64,000 bases of DNA from Eutreptiella sp. 'Long Island Sound 2002' (taxonomy: Eukaryota; Euglenozoa; Euglenophyceae; Eutreptiales; Eutreptiaceae), in NCBI GenBank assembly GCA_964036045.1, contig OZ038385.1, forward strand, positions 60,173,919-60,237,918. The letters are read 5' to 3'. Below, piece after piece: positions 10,901 to 23,459 of this stretch. The notes under the pieces are model-generated. The model had not been told where the DNA came from, ran no database searches, and worked only from the letters and a program-made list of their open reading frames with translations. The translations under genes were made by a program, and so were the position numbers. The first letter of the stretch is position 1, and every line of letters begins with the position of its first letter.

Positions 10901-13900
10901 TATGTGACTGATCTCGGCGCACTGGTTGTACGGCACGGGGTTGCTGCCGGTACGCAGAGGCAGTCTGCGTCTTGCTACCAGAAAGTTTTATAGTGGTTTC
11001 AACACTGTGTTTGTGCCTCTCCTGCTGCTTGCTGCTGGTGTAGGTTTTCTTGCTGCTTGTTTTTGAAGATGAAAATGTTTTAGTTGCTGAAATACAATCA
11101 ATCCAGGATAGCCCAAGCCAGAGATAAGAAAGTAGAAGAGAATCAGCATCAAAGCATGAAGGGCTACAGTGTAAACAGTGAAAGATGAAAGAGTATTCAC
11201 AGAAAGGGCAACTCAAGGCACATCTGTTTGCATATTCACAAAGATAGCTGAAATGTTTTGGAAAAACAGTTGGAAAACTGCCCCATGGTCACTCAATCTC
11301 CATAGTGCCATCTCAGGAGATGTGCACTCTTTGTTTTGGGTCCCATATGTCCTGAGGTGGCAGGGCATGTGGCGATGAGGTCACTGCCATGTCACATGGG
11401 ATCTTCCTACTTAGCTAGGCTGACCGGAAATTGAACCCAGGACCTCTCAAAAAGAGGTGCCTAGCCCCCTAGGTTGCATACCACTAGGACAGCTAAGAAT
11501 TCATGAGAAAACATAGATAAATTCATAGGCTCTGCCCTGGATATGTCAGTTCTCAGTCGACTCAGGAAAAAATGAATTGCCTCACAATGATAGAGGATTA
11601 AGGGGTCCACTCCATATCCTGATTGGGTGTTTGGTTCCATAGGTCAAAATGTCTTATCACCACTTTTGGTTGGGCCAATACTAAGATAGAAATGCCTGTG
11701 TGCTTGGAACACCTCTAATATAACTAGAGTATGTCTCAAAGCATTGGAAAAGCACTTTTTCTTACTGTCCCTGCTCCCAAGTCTTCGAACAACCATGTCT
11801 ATTTTTTGCGCCACTGTTGGCAAGTTGGCCTGTCCCGAGGATGGAGATTGCCTTTGATTCAGAGTTTCTTATGAAGCACCGAACCAGCGGTGTTTCAAAA
11901 TGACAAAAACGCGGACGCATATAGCTCCATTATGGTTCTGCATTGGTATAGTTCTATAGGCGCCGCAACACTAAATTAAGGTAAACTGACCGATAACTAT
12001 ACTAGTGACCATTTTCCATGCCACCACGTATAAGGTAAAAGTTTGACAAGAAAAAGTAGTTTAATCAGCACCTTTTTATCTTGGGACCATAAACTATGGA
12101 TTAGATTTCCTTCCTATGATTGGGTAAGGATGTTCGTACCCTTTAGGGGCCCGGATGTGCCTTGATGAGTGTGCAAGAACCCATTTTGATGAATTTTGAA
12201 AAGGAGTTTTGGTTAATTTTTTTGCAAAATTTTGGTGCGGTGGCTGTGGCAGTATTCGGCTTGGCCTTTGGCACAGTGCTCGGAACCTCCGTCAACTATG
12301 ATTTGCACCTTCCTTTTGCGCCACGCATTCTGATACATGGATTCATAGAAAATTATTCAAACTACAATTCTGTCTAAAAAAATTTCAAATTTCATGCAGT
12401 ATTAACAGACCTTTTCTTCAATTAGACGTGGCTCAGGAATTGGTCCGACGCTGTAATCCGCGATGAGCTCGTTGCGGGATTTCAGCGTCGATTCGTTTGC
12501 GCCAGCTGGATTTTTCAAAAATTTGATTTACAGTTCTAAACTTTCATATTTCAACTACTAATCTAATAATTCTTTGATTGCAAGCATTAATCGCAGCCTT
12601 CTGCTACATTTGCACACTATCGGCCTAGTTATTGGTCCGTTTACCTTAATTGTATCTAAATTCCGCAATGTATACAAATTCTGTACCATCCAAGAATTCG
12701 TATCCTCGGGCCTGCATAAAAATAATACCCTTACCCAAGAGCAAAATACAATTTCCATTTGGTCACAAAAAGCATGAGCATGCACTGCACTCCTTTATTC
12801 CTGTGAATGTGGTGTGGACTGCTTGTACAATCTTATTCAGTTCTAACCTGTGGACTAGAACATGGTCCCCAGCAGTGTTATTGTACGATGTGGGTGCACA
12901 TACGTACTATTGGAGGTAAGTTTGCCACCCTGTGCTGTTTTCTTTCCTTTTTCAACCCCTTGCAGCCAGAGGCCGGTGACGACCCCAGTCCTCTGGATCA
13001 AACACCACAGAAATCCTCTCCTGGTTTCTGAATACTTGAGCACCTGTTTCCTGTAAACTCTTGCATTGGTTGCATTGTAGCTTCTGGTTGAAGTGCTCCA
13101 CTGTAGACTGACACAGCCAAATTTGTCCTGAGTTTCTGCACTAAAATGGCCGTGCAGCTCTCTTACATACAACTACGGTATGTCGTTGCCATGGCAAAAA
13201 TGCTGATTTACTGGAGCCCTAAGCAGGAACCTCGCACTGAAAGGTATGCCCTTTCTTGTTGATAGCCTTAGATGACGTCCTCAGGTTGCATCAATTTGTG
13301 AAAACATGTGTCCGTATGACAACCTTGTCACACTCTGTGACTGCCTTCTGCAAATGTGTCCTCAGCATAAGGCACAGAGCTCTTTGATTGGTATGATCCC
13401 TTTCCCTCTTTGTTGTGTGTCAAATAACCCAAATTTGCTACGAAATTTCTGAAAAGTTTTGAAAATTTCAAATGGTCAAAATCGACCACTGTCCGTGGAC
13501 CTCCCTGCTCAAAAAATGGCCCCAAAAGCCAATCCAAAGCCCCATGTTAAGCCCCTTGTCCTGCTCGAAGGTGTTCAGGCCATATACCCCAGACCCCTGG
13601 ATAAGGCTGTCCAGAATACTGCAGTCCAATTTCTCCTCCCAGCCCCCCGGCACGATATGTGTCCGCACGTGTGGGTACCTAACCCCTGCCGTCCCGGGGG
13701 CAGGACATGGGGGCAAAGTGGCGACATCACCCCTGCTGTCTCGGGGGTCCCCAAAGCTCAGCATGTCAGGGGGTCAGGCTTAGGGCGTACTCCTTCCTTC
13801 AGAAAAAAAACCAAATGAAAGCGTCACTAAGGAACCTCCTGCTGTAGGCCCCATACGGGACTGACGGGCACAAAGGTTCGGTCCCTAGGGGGCACACCCA

Positions 13901-14622
13901 AAAACCATGTGGATTATGGCTACCCTGCCGCCTCTGGGCGACAACCAAAAAAGGTGTGGATTGTGGCAATCCCTTCTCAGGGCCACACCAAAAAAGGGTG
14001 AGTCCACCCCCTTTCGAGGAGAAACCTCCCCAAATGGTGATCCCCCCCCCCCCCCACCAGATGTGGGGAGAACCGCCCAGGCACCAAAATGGCCAAAATC
14101 AGGGGTGGCTGTGTCTTATCCCCACTTTTGGGGCGGTTATCCCCACAACGGAGTCCAAAAGCAGGGGCGGGGGGGGGGGGACCACATAGAAGGACCTTGC
14201 TTCTCTGCCGATAGGCAATTGGCTGGCAACAGTCACCACTCATATGCGAATGTTTCGTTGGAAAGATTGGCATATGATATTGACATCAATGGCGTTGGCA
14301 TCAATGGTGTAGGGTACTGATATTGAAGGAATTATTGAAATGCAACAGGCATGGTGTTAAAGAACACAAGCCTGCAAAATCCACAGCACCAAAGTTGGTA
14401 GTACCTTTAACCACCCATAAACAGGGCCACTGCGAAAAAAAATTCAAAACGGTGGACAGTGAGGTAGTGCAGAAATGATCTTCATGCTCACAGGTGGTGT
14501 TGCAATGGTGCTGTGTTGCTAGAGCAGCAGCCCATGCAGTTGGATGTGTGCAAGTATTGTCAAAGTCTGCTTCATGGATGTATCAGTCAGCTCACCCCAC
14601 TTTAAGCACGTTTAATATCCAG
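10901..14622. other. AT-richer intergenic DNA, no supported gene
   Basis: Short ORFs only, with no family motif. This lies 3' of the dUTPase stop (minus strand), so part may be its 3' UTR. 13.68-13.76 kb carries a copy of the 'cccctgc..tctcgggggtcccc' dispersed repeat seen again near 22.1, 25.65 and 35.05 kb. A C-run and a G-run lie near 14.04 and 14.17 kb. Confidence 0.5.
11424..11500 (-). repeat. tRNA-like patch, minus strand
   Basis: B box gggttcaattt and A-box-like tcctagtggtatg. The ends GCTGTCC/GGTCAGC pair at six of seven positions, and a ccucu-agagg hairpin sits where a long variable arm would be. The anticodon loop would have only four bases, so this is a tRNA-derived repeat or pseudogene rather than a working tRNA. 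Confidence 0.4.
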
Positions 14623-14813
14623 TCATGCTGCCACCTTTTGTTTCTTTGCCTCAGGACAATCTTCAGCTGAATTGATAGCTTCAGCACCTCGAATACCAGT
14701 GGATCCAAATCCACCAGATCCTCTCTCAGTGTCTGGGAGTTCTTGAACCTCTGAGACTTCTGGTGTAATGATGCGCTCAAGGATCAACTGCGCAACACGG
14801 TCACCACGCTTCA
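14623..14813 (-). CDS. DUT: dUTPase exon 3 (motifs IV and V), stop codon
   Basis: A polypyrimidine tract and gtgcag precede TGAAGCG; the join reads DFE|VKRGDR in phase. It encodes motif IV (RGDRVAQLI, 104-112) and the Gly-rich motif V ([10 protein letters not shown], 132-141) that closes over the neighbouring active site. A 23-residue tail with a KKQK cluster follows, ending at TGA 14623-14625. The three exons total 495 nt = 165 codons with no internal stop or shift, so the gene looks functional in spite of the insertions in its introns. Expression is not visible from sequence. Confidence 0.92.
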
Positions 14814-14999
14814 CTGCACAGAGAGAGAAACACACGTGTATCTGCAATATAGACCGGATGAATGTCTGGACATTGCAACAGTGTACCCCACGGCTCCCAG
14901 TTGTGGTGTTGGGTGCAACGGCGAGAATGCCACACCTATGCCTTCCACCATGGCCACTGGGTCGGCAAGTCAGCACTGCATGTGGCTCCGCAAGTGCTG

Positions 15000-15420
15000 G
15001 TGAATACCAAAAAACCCCCCACTTGGTACCAAAAAACCCCCTGTTCTGGCGCAAAATGTACCAAAAAACGCCCCCGGCTAAAAAAAAAGTTCCAAAAAAC
15101 CCCCCCAAAATGTACCAGAAAACCCCCCAGGGGGGCTTTTGGGTACATTTTGGGGGGGTTTTTGGTGTTTGGTGGGGGGGGGGGGGGGGTTGGTACATTT
15201 TTGGGGGTTTTTTGGTACATTCCGGGGGGTTTTTTGGTACATTTCGGGGGGGCTTACATTGGTACATTGGTACATTTTTTGGGGGGTTTGGTACAATCAC
15301 GGGGGTTTTGTGGTGCAATTAGGGGGGTTTTATGGTACAATTCAGGGGGTTTCAAGTGCACATCTGGGGGTTTTCAGTACATTTTGTCTGGTCAGTTTCT
15401 GGGTCTTTTTTGTAATACCC
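15000..15420. repeat. Degenerate TTTTTTGGTACA/GGGGGG tandem repeat with inverted symmetry
   Basis: About 15000-15130 is made of 'accaaaaaacccccc' units and 15131-15420 of their reverse complement 'ggggggttttttggtaca', so the segment can fold on itself around 15130. A shorter run of the same units recurs at 15870-15920. Long ORFs across it (for example a Pro/Lys-rich minus frame) are by-products of the repeat. Confidence 0.75.
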
Positions 15421-16342
15421 TCCGGGAGTGAGTGGGGTGTGGGAGCCCAGGCAGGGTGTTAGGTGCATCCTCAGAACTGTTAGCCCCCCCCCCCCCCCCG
15501 CCGCCCCAAATCGTATGCCCAGGTCTAGCTTTGCTTGTAGTGCATGTGGCTGGTCCATTCAGGCAGATTTCAGGTGGAGGTAGGAGGGGGAATGGAAGGT
15601 CATGGAACTAAATGTGAGTGTCCTCTCAGTGTTTTGCTTGGGTGCAGGAGGGGTGTGTGAGTTGTAGAAAGTGGTGGAAAGGAGGTAACCCATCCTGGGG
15701 TTTTTTAGTATGAAAGGGGGCACCAAGTTGGCTTTTTGGTACACAACGGTCCACAAGTGTAGCATACAAGGGGAAGACAGCTGTTTTTTTTTGGTTAGAA
15801 AGGGTGTTTTTGTTGGTGTATATTGGAGTTGTGGGGGTCCATTCCAGCAACGTCAATAGGGTGGTTTTTGGTACAAACGGGGGGTGTTTTGGTACATTTT
15901 GGGGGGTTTTTTGGTAGGCACCTCCGCAAGTGCTGGTGGCTCTGCAGGTCCCAGGTTGCCGCCAGCTGTGGTCCTGCCACCCCCTCCGGTGGTTTCAGGC
16001 CATTGGTCCTCTCAGCCGTGCCACACAATGGGGCATGCACTGGGGCTGAGCGCACACCCTGCCCACACCCTGCACCACTGGGTGGGGGTGGGGAACCAAC
16101 GTTGCGTGGGTGTCCAGTGTTGTGGTCAGCTATCATAGGGTCAGATTAGACAGAACAAAACTGACTGTGTGCCAGGTGTGCAAAACTATAGTTTATTGTG
16201 AAACTTTGGGTTTTACCTTCTCTTGGGGGGGGGGGGGGGTGATAAGCACAGCACAAAGTAATGAACAGACAGAAAGTGCATTGCATCTACAAAGAGCACC
16301 GTACCATGCTGTGGAGAATGATTACAACCACCAACGGGTGGT

Positions 16343-16750
16343 CCAACAGTTGAAGCATGCCACGGCATGCTGCAGCACCTGTTTTTGGGGCCTGTTGGTG
16401 GAGGTTTTGAAGCATGCAGCACCCTGAAAATTGGGTTGCGACTTCCAACAGTTGAAGCATGCCACGGCATGCTGCAGCACCTGTTTTTGGGGCCTGTTGG
16501 TGGAGGTTTTGAAGCATGCAGCACCCTGAAAATTGGGTTGCGACTTCCAACAGTTGAAGCATGCCACGGCATGCTGCAGCACCTGTTTTTGGGGCCTGTT
16601 GGTGGAGGTTTTGAAGCATGCAGCACCCTGAAAATTGGGTTGCGACTTCCAACAGTTGAAGCATGCCACGGCATGCTGCAGCACCTGTTTTTGGGGCCTG
16701 TTGGTGGAGGTTTTGAAGCATGCAGCACCCTGAAAATTGGGTTGCGACTT
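16343..16750. repeat. 102-bp tandem repeat, four near-identical copies
   Basis: Copies start at 16343, 16445, 16547 and 16649. As 102 is divisible by 3, several frames stay open through the array and mimic a repeat protein. Each unit holds the inverted motif gcatgc-cacg-gcatgc. Confidence 0.9.
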
Positions 16751-17754
16751 TTTGGGGGAAAAATATTGGGCCAAAATATCAATCCCATCCCTGTGCAGTT
16801 GTTCGTCAGAGACGGACAGTACTCTTGGTTAAATGGTGCATCTGTGATTGAGAGGACTCTGGTTCTATTCCTGGGAGGCAATCTGCAACAACCCTGGCAG
16901 GGGCAGGAGCAGGGGTACAAAGCCCAACCTGTTTTTTTCTTTTTTTTTGTTGTGCTGTGCTTTGACAGATTATTGGTTTCTTCACATTGTCTTCTGGTGT
17001 CTACTGTTGAACCCACTGAGGAGGGGACAACAGAACCCAAGAGGAACAAGGAGACAACCAGGAGTACTACAGACTTGAAGAAGGCATCAGGCAGGACCTA
17101 TGTTGTGCAGACACCCAGGGTGAAGGTCAAAATGGGAAATTGTATTGTACTTTATGTGCAGTTTGGCTGTCATCAAAAGGCGCCATCTTGAAGGACCATG
17201 TTTTGGGTAAAAATAAGAAACAATCAGATGGTTCCTATGCCCGCCAGCCTCAGGTTAGGGTTAGGTTTCAGCTTCTGGAAAATTTGGGCACCCCCCACCT
17301 ATGGCTTGAAGCATGCCGCAGCACAGCAAATTTTTCTTGGGGACCGTTGGTTGGAAAAATGATAAGCGATTGGGGCCTAAAATTGCAATTGCAAAATTGA
17401 AAATTGAGGATGAAGAATAAGGAAATGGACCAGAACTTGATCTGTTTTACGTTTGAAATGCACTGCAACGGCCCCTCCAGGCAGTTGACACAACTGGAAT
17501 TTCGAGAGTCCTTTTGAATGGGGCGGTACAGATTTTCTCCAGCTGCTGCTAGCTTCTGCACCATACACTAATTTTTGGTGATACCCCATCTAAAAAGTGA
17601 TGGAGTTTGACAGAGAGCTTGACAGAAATGAAACCCTTCTTCTCCAGCTCCAGGCAGGGCTGTCCCTAAGGAGAAAAAAAGGGTTCGTAACGCCAACAGA
17701 AACGAACCTTCATGGGGACGCTCTCTGCTTCATGGTCAAAACATGGGCAATTTG

Positions 17755-17875
17755 GCGGTTGGTGGCAGTTGGCGGTTGGTGGCGGCAAGCGGATGGCGGA
17801 TGTGGTCGATGGCGGATGGCGGATAGCGGACAGCGGTTGGTGGTGGGCAGCAGGTGGCGGTTGGCGGTTGGGTCC
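17755..17875. repeat. GGCGGTTGGT-type minisatellite
   Basis: Irregular repeats of ggcggttggtgg, ggatggcgg and variants. A related 'gatggcggttggtgggtaacc' array lies at about 44570-44640 (three units of about 27 bp). Confidence 0.7.
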
Positions 17876-18153
17876 CTAGGGGCTGTCCGTACAGGCTGTT
17901 CTTAACAAAAAAAAAAGAGTTCAGAAAGACAGCCCTGGTTCCAGGCTGTTCCAATCCTCAAATCACAAACAATGAAATCCTGCTGAAAAATGCGCACTCC
18001 AACTGCATTGCAGGAGTGCATAGTGGGCAAACTTTCAGAGTAACAGAAAATACGAGTAGCACAGGATGAATGCTGCTGGTTTGCGAGTCGTGTTGCAGTG
18101 GTCAGAGGGCAAAGCTGTGACCCACGTTGAGCAAGGCCACCCTCAGTCCACAC

Positions 18154-18365
18154 CTTCAAAATCTGAGTCTGCATGGTTGAACATCACCACGCCAACATTG
18201 CCTCGATAATCGTAATCCACAACTCCGGCTCCGATGTCAATATGATGTTTCCACGCTAACCCACTGCGTGGGGCAATCCGCGCATAGGTCCCTTCAGGAA
18301 TGGCCATTGCACAGTCTGTCTTCACTAAAGCTTTACCTCTTGCAGGGACAACCAGATCATATGCA
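18154..18365 (-). CDS. DUT: dUTPase exon 2 (motifs II and III)
   Basis: It is preceded by a strong polypyrimidine tract and ctttcag, and ends GAAG|GTGTGG. Its first base completes the Ser codon from exon 1. It encodes [17 protein letters not shown], motif II (PRSGLA, residues 63-68 of the joined protein) and motif III (GVVDYDYRG, 78-86), which holds the catalytic Asp81 and the Tyr that excludes ribose. It then reads [16 protein letters not shown]. The closeness to the plant/green-algal consensus is the best taxonomic clue in the window. The distance to exon 1 is 28,215 bp. Confidence 0.92.
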
Positions 18366-18659
18366 CTGAAAGAGATAGAGAGAGAGAAAACCCATTAGAG
18401 ACATCTAACTACACCCTGCTTCCCTCAAACGAGCCAGGAAACAGGCACTTCTGTGAGTGAATCCAGCGTGAACAGCTTCAAACTTTGTGGTGTTGTGTGT
18501 GGACATATGGCTCTACCAAATACGGGGGGGGCTTTAATTTAAGAGGTTTTTTTTTCGGATGACCAAAATTAAGGGGGTAAAAAATTGGTATTGCTCCTTA
18601 GAAATGAAGGAAAAATTTGGTATGCGGCCCCTTGCTGCTGCTTCCTAGTGGATGTTCAT

Positions 18660-18790
18660 TGTGGATTCCGGGTGGGCTCTGGATGGTTGCTGTTATTTCC
18701 TGGTGGGCTCTGGATGGTCACTGATATTTCCTGGTAGGCTCTGGATGGTTGCTGTTATTTCCTGGTGGGCTCTGGATGGTTCTTCAACAA
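18660..18790. repeat. Minisatellite, about four copies of a ~31-bp unit
   Basis: The phrase gctctggatggt followed by tgctgttatttcctggtgg is repeated four times with small changes. No coding significance. Confidence 0.8.
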
Positions 18791-19069
18791 CAGCCTTTGG
18801 TACAACAAAACGATCCATGTCTGCGTGGGGACATGGCAAACAGGTGTACCAGTGCTGGACCACTCGAAGGCCAGTTGCAGATCACTTGCCAATTGCTCAG
18901 CCTGCTAGATATACACCAACGTCAACAGTAGTGCGGACCTACAGAGAACACAGTGTCAATTGACACCGCGTCTCATCTCTATGTTACCTTCCCTCCCAGG
19001 TGCAGGTGCAGGCACAGTGCAGGCAGGGGGGCATAAATACGACGTTCAGATGACGTTCAGATGACATGC

Positions 19070-19275
19070 AGACGTGCAGACATTAAAAAGGCCAAAAAAA
19101 GCGAAGCAAAAATTATGCCCTAAGCTGGGTTTGAACCCAGGACCCTTAGAACCAGAACCCAGCGCAACTACCAACTAAGCTACATCACAATCTGGCAAAA
19201 CTTTAACATCAGAGTGTGGATGTCACAGTGAAAAAAAAAAGGGTGAGTGTCGTTATGGCACCCCCTGACACAATA
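19070..19275 (-). repeat. SINE-like repeat, copy 1 (tRNA-related head)
   Basis: On the minus strand an A box (tagcttagttggtag) and B box (gggttcaaaccc) form a tRNA-like head with a perfect 5-bp T-stem. The + strand order 'aaaaaggccaaaaaaagcgaagc', tRNA-like block, then 'aaaaaaaagggtgagtgtc..tatggcaccccctg' is shared with 44700-44900. Two dispersed copies sharing head and flanks argue for a retroposed SINE family rather than a tRNA gene. Confidence 0.6.
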
Positions 19276-20375
19276 TGGCACAAAGAATCCTTAAAATTGA
19301 AGGAAATATTTGGTACGAGGGAGGGCTTCGAAATTTGTCCAAACAAAATTTCCCACCACCCAATTAAAGCCCCCCCCTGTACACAACAAATACTGCAAAC
19401 TGGGTCGCTGCTTGTATCCAAGTCTGCGAGGCACTATCCCCAGTTGGTGTGTGCAAAACTTATGTTGGCTTGGTCTTTGTGGGGAGTGCAAAACTTGATT
19501 TTTTGGCATGGTCTTTTGTTGTTCCCTACTGCAGTGTCGCGCGGGTTAGGGCCGCTCGGACATCCACCCAGTGGTCGGGTAGTCACTTGTCTGTGGTCAG
19601 GTTTGATCCCATGACCGTGGCAAGCATATGCCTCTGACAATTCGTACAACCAGCCTCTCCTTCCACTTCTTTCGGGGAAGACTCTGTGGCCCCTGTGGTC
19701 AGAATTGCACCTGATGCTTGCAGGGAATGCCTCCATACTAGACCCTGTGGCCCCTAGGCGGGAGGGAAGAAAATTGCTCTGCGGGGGGGGTGACACGGAG
19801 GCCCATTTTCCCAACCCGCCCCCCCTCCTTGGCCGCCGTGACGGGAGGGGGGGGGGGGTCAACCCAACATCTATGGCTCAAAATGATACCCACGTCGCGC
19901 TGATCATTTTGACTACTCAAATGTGGGGGGGGGGGGGGATTTTTGGTGGAAAAAACTTTTTCGGACCAAAATTTGTGTTCCTGCGCCTTTGGCGCCAACA
20001 TCCGTTCTTACACAAAACAAAGGGCCCGACACGGAACCCCATTTCTCCAACCCCCCCCCCCCTCCTTCGGCGGGCGTCCATGTCAGCCCCCCTGTATGGA
20101 GTCTGTTTGAGTTGCTGTCTGGTTGGGACAAGCAGACGAGCAGAATCAAAACAAAAGCCTCATCAGTGGTACCATGGGCGCCTTTCGGTCTGGTGAGAGA
20201 TGTGCAACAAGGAACAGCAGCAGTCGCTCACCACGTACTAGACCGTGACTGAAATCGACTTGACCTACAGAGATCACAGTGTCAGATGACACCGCGACTC
20301 TATCTTATGAATCAGTCACAATGTGCAGGCAGGCACTTGGGCACTGAAGTACAACCCCCCATTGCTGCAGCGGTA

Positions 20376-21138
20376 TCACTGGCCGCCAAGCACGCACAGG
20401 GTAAAAAATAGCAACTCAGATATATGCATACCATACGGAATCCGTGGCTCACACAAATAACACCCCCCCCCCTCCCGGTCATCTGGTTTTCTGTCGCCTG
20501 TCACATTATATATCAGCCAGGACATCGAAATCGCTATCCCAGGGAGCACATGTCGCAGAGCATTCACCACTGTGTGGAGCATGCCATGACACATAGTTTC
20601 CCTCATACCAAAAAGCTTCTCGTTCAAGCCAGTTCTGTAACAAATGCGCAGAACATTTTGGGGACGTCGGCAAATTGCGTGCCTGTAGTACCGCCCATGA
20701 AATCGTGGCATCCACACACCAGGGTCCCCTACTGCATACCCGATGAATGGCACCTTTCATGGCGCGTAAAACAGTGGGTGTTGCATGGTCACACAGATGC
20801 GCCAGCTGCATCCACGCGCTGATACTCAGCAGCAAGCACGCCCACGAAAAATTAAAGGGCAAAGAGTTCACAAGAGAACCTGTGAATATATTCCAAAGAT
20901 GCCGCATGCTCACTGCCCACGGGCTGTGCAATGATGGTCCCCATTTCAACTCCCACCTGTCATTGAGCGCTGACGGCGTCGAAAAACAGACGACTGACGA
21001 CCGCAAGTGAATGGTGACCCCAAGGATACGGAGTTTGTCACTCATACAACCCCCATTGCACGTTTCACCCTTGCTAAGGCAATCACAATGCACAGGCAGT
21101 TTCCAACACTCGGACAGCGCCTCACACACTCGTGACAT
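20376..21138 (-). other. Unassigned open frames, possibly a decayed coding segment
   Basis: Two overlapping minus-strand frames of 125 and 210 codons. The 125-codon frame (MPFIGYAVGDPGVWMPRF) has a protein-like mix of residues, but I recognise no domain and see no splice structure. Chance ORFs are the default reading. Confidence 0.2.
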
Positions 21139-21139
21139 T

Positions 21140-23459
21140 TCAGTTCTGGCTGACGGACCCCCCCCCCCCCCACGGACCCCCCCCCGCAGAGCAATTTTCA
21201 GGTCACCCCATGGTCATAGCTTTGCACCCTCCTCTGTAAGGGCTTTGGATAATGACTCTCGGCCACAGCTTTTTTGGATATGAGGAGCTCAAAAATCAAC
21301 ATCTCAGCCTTGGCAAAAATCAACGTCTCAACCTTGGCTGAGACGGTGATGCACCTGTGTGAAACGTCGAAATTGGGTAATTTTGACCGTTGCAGGGATT
21401 TGGCTTAAGATGCATCAGGTGCATCTCAACCTTGCTGCCCCTATTCCTCCAACATATTGTCAACTGGAGGCCAAATCATTCAGGGGTAATTTGTTGCATT
21501 TGATGTGTAAAGGCCATGTGCAAAATGGCCCCCCTCAACTCAACCATATGTTCGCCAATTTGACCACTAACTACACACCCACGTGGGATATTGCTCTTAG
21601 TTCAAGTGAGCGCCACCTCCTCAAAGATTGGCATGACAGTTGGCTGCTCACCTGGATCCAATTGTACCATGGCAAGCACCCATGCGATGCACGAGCTGCC
21701 CTCATTCCTCTAACCCACCATATGCTCCCCAACCTTTTGCCCACGTGGCCTGAACCAGGGGGGGGGAACATGCAAATTTTGTACCCGGGGGTGTCAACGA
21801 AATTTTTTAGGTCACTCGAAAAAAGGGGTAGTTTGGGTACTTTCTGCACATTTCAAACCTGGGTGCTGAAAAAAGGGGTAGTTTTCACCATTGACGTGAT
21901 TTTGGCAACTTGGCGTCACTCCACGGCTAATCCGGGCAAATGCCTAGACCACCCGGCCTTGTGACCCAGGCAGGGGTGTACCTACCATACAACGATGCTT
22001 AGTCATGCCACACAGAACTCCGGGGACGGATTTTTTTGCGGTAGGTTGACCACACCATTTTTGCCACACCAGCGGAAATATTTTAGGCGGGCCACATAGG
22101 GGACGGAATCAGAATTGGCTACATCGCCCCTGCCTTCTTGGGGGCCCACATGAGGCCCCCGCCCTGTCCCTAGCATGGGGAATAAACAACATGGGTAAAT
22201 TGTGCGAAACAGGTCTTAACCAAAATTTTTGGCATGATCCGAAAAACGGGGTAGTTTGGCCAAACTATACCCCCTGTCGGAAATTTGCATGTCCCCCACC
22301 CCCCTGGCCTAGAGCCTCTAACACGCAGGTGTAAATGTGCCACACAAAATTGCTGAGGAGATCTCAGCCCAGGGCTTTGTCCTCACCAGTCATATCTTAA
22401 TGTAATGTTCAACAACAATTGAACCACAGGAAATCTTGTTCCATAGGATATCTTCTTTTGCAGCCAAACCACGGAGGACTGCACCCAACAGAACTGAAGA
22501 CGGGGGGGGGGGGGGAAGGGGGGATCCGACCTTGGGTCAACCACACGGTAGGTGGATGCACGGGGGATTTGGTAAAACCGAGTATGCGCCGTAAAACCTA
22601 GTAAAATGTAGTAAAACCTTGTAAAAAAATTTTTGAAAAAAATTTTTTTACCAGGTACAGGGTAAAAAAAGCAAAAATTTCAAAAAAATGTTCCTCACTA
22701 GGTTACTAGGTAGTCACAAACTTGGACTTGAATTTGAACAAAAAACACAAAGTTTATAGGGGGGGGGGGGTCAACAGTAGGTGGTATTTGTGTTTAAGGG
22801 CATGGTGCCCCCTGGTCGATTCCGGGCCACTTGTGTAAGTGGCGCCCCACCCGGGCCAAACCGTCACATGGTGCTGGAACGCACAGCATAGAAGGGAAAA
22901 AATGGCCGGAAAATGCTGAGCAAGACTAGCATGACTGTTCACTTAAGCTTGAAATGTGAATGTTCAGTGGGCAAGACAACGCCCTGTAAACATGAAACTT
23001 CTTACCGTGTACAATACAAGTCCACTACTTGTATCCATTCGCAAGTTACAGTGGACCCAGAGCCACATAGTGACTTGGTTGAAAGAGGCCAAGGTGAAAA
23101 GGCCATTGGATGTCTTGAGCCTGATCAAAAAAGATGTGTCCCGTGAAGCCCCTAATCCGAAAAAAAGCAGGTTGCCTGTTCATTTCAGCTTGAACTGAGA
23201 ATGGTGTACTCCCCTTCGCTGAGCATCTGCACAGGACAGCCATCACTTGACATGGCATCCACATCCACCACCCCTCCCCCACGACTATGTACAGCCACAC
23301 GGCGATACTTCTTGGGTTGAGGTTTCGGTTCACGGTTGTCACTGGATGATGAGGAAGAATCTGAGGCACTTACTGTGGAGCCACCAGATAGGTGCACATC
23401 ATCATCATCCGAATAATTATCCTCAGGACTGCTACTGCACCCACTATCACTGCTGCTGG
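21140..23459. other. Intronic DNA without a supported gene
   Basis: Unique-looking DNA with scattered C- and G-runs (near 21165, 22503 and 22760). One copy of the 'gccttcttgggggcccaca' dispersed repeat lies near 22.13 kb, and a gtaaaacc-rich AT stretch near 22.57-22.70 kb. Confidence 0.5.

Larger units (their letters stand above)
14814..18153 (-). other. dUTPase intron 2 (3.34 kb)
   Basis: GT...AG bounded and in phase with both exons. It holds the TTTTTTGGTACA repeat fold (15000-15420), the four-copy 102-bp array (16343-16750) and a GGCGGTTGGT-type minisatellite (17755-17875). No other gene is supported inside it. Confidence 0.85.

Noticed and set aside
7150-11200. LTRs around the Gag-protease element
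   Set aside because: I compared both flanks by eye and saw no direct repeat; the element seems truncated.
19545-19625. Plus-strand tRNA-like patch (ggtttgatccc)
   Set aside because: Only a weak B box with a poor A box; too little to list as a feature.
20506-21138. 210-codon minus-strand ORF as a gene
   Set aside because: No recognisable motif, overlaps another open frame, and has no splice or homology support; kept only as a low-confidence note.
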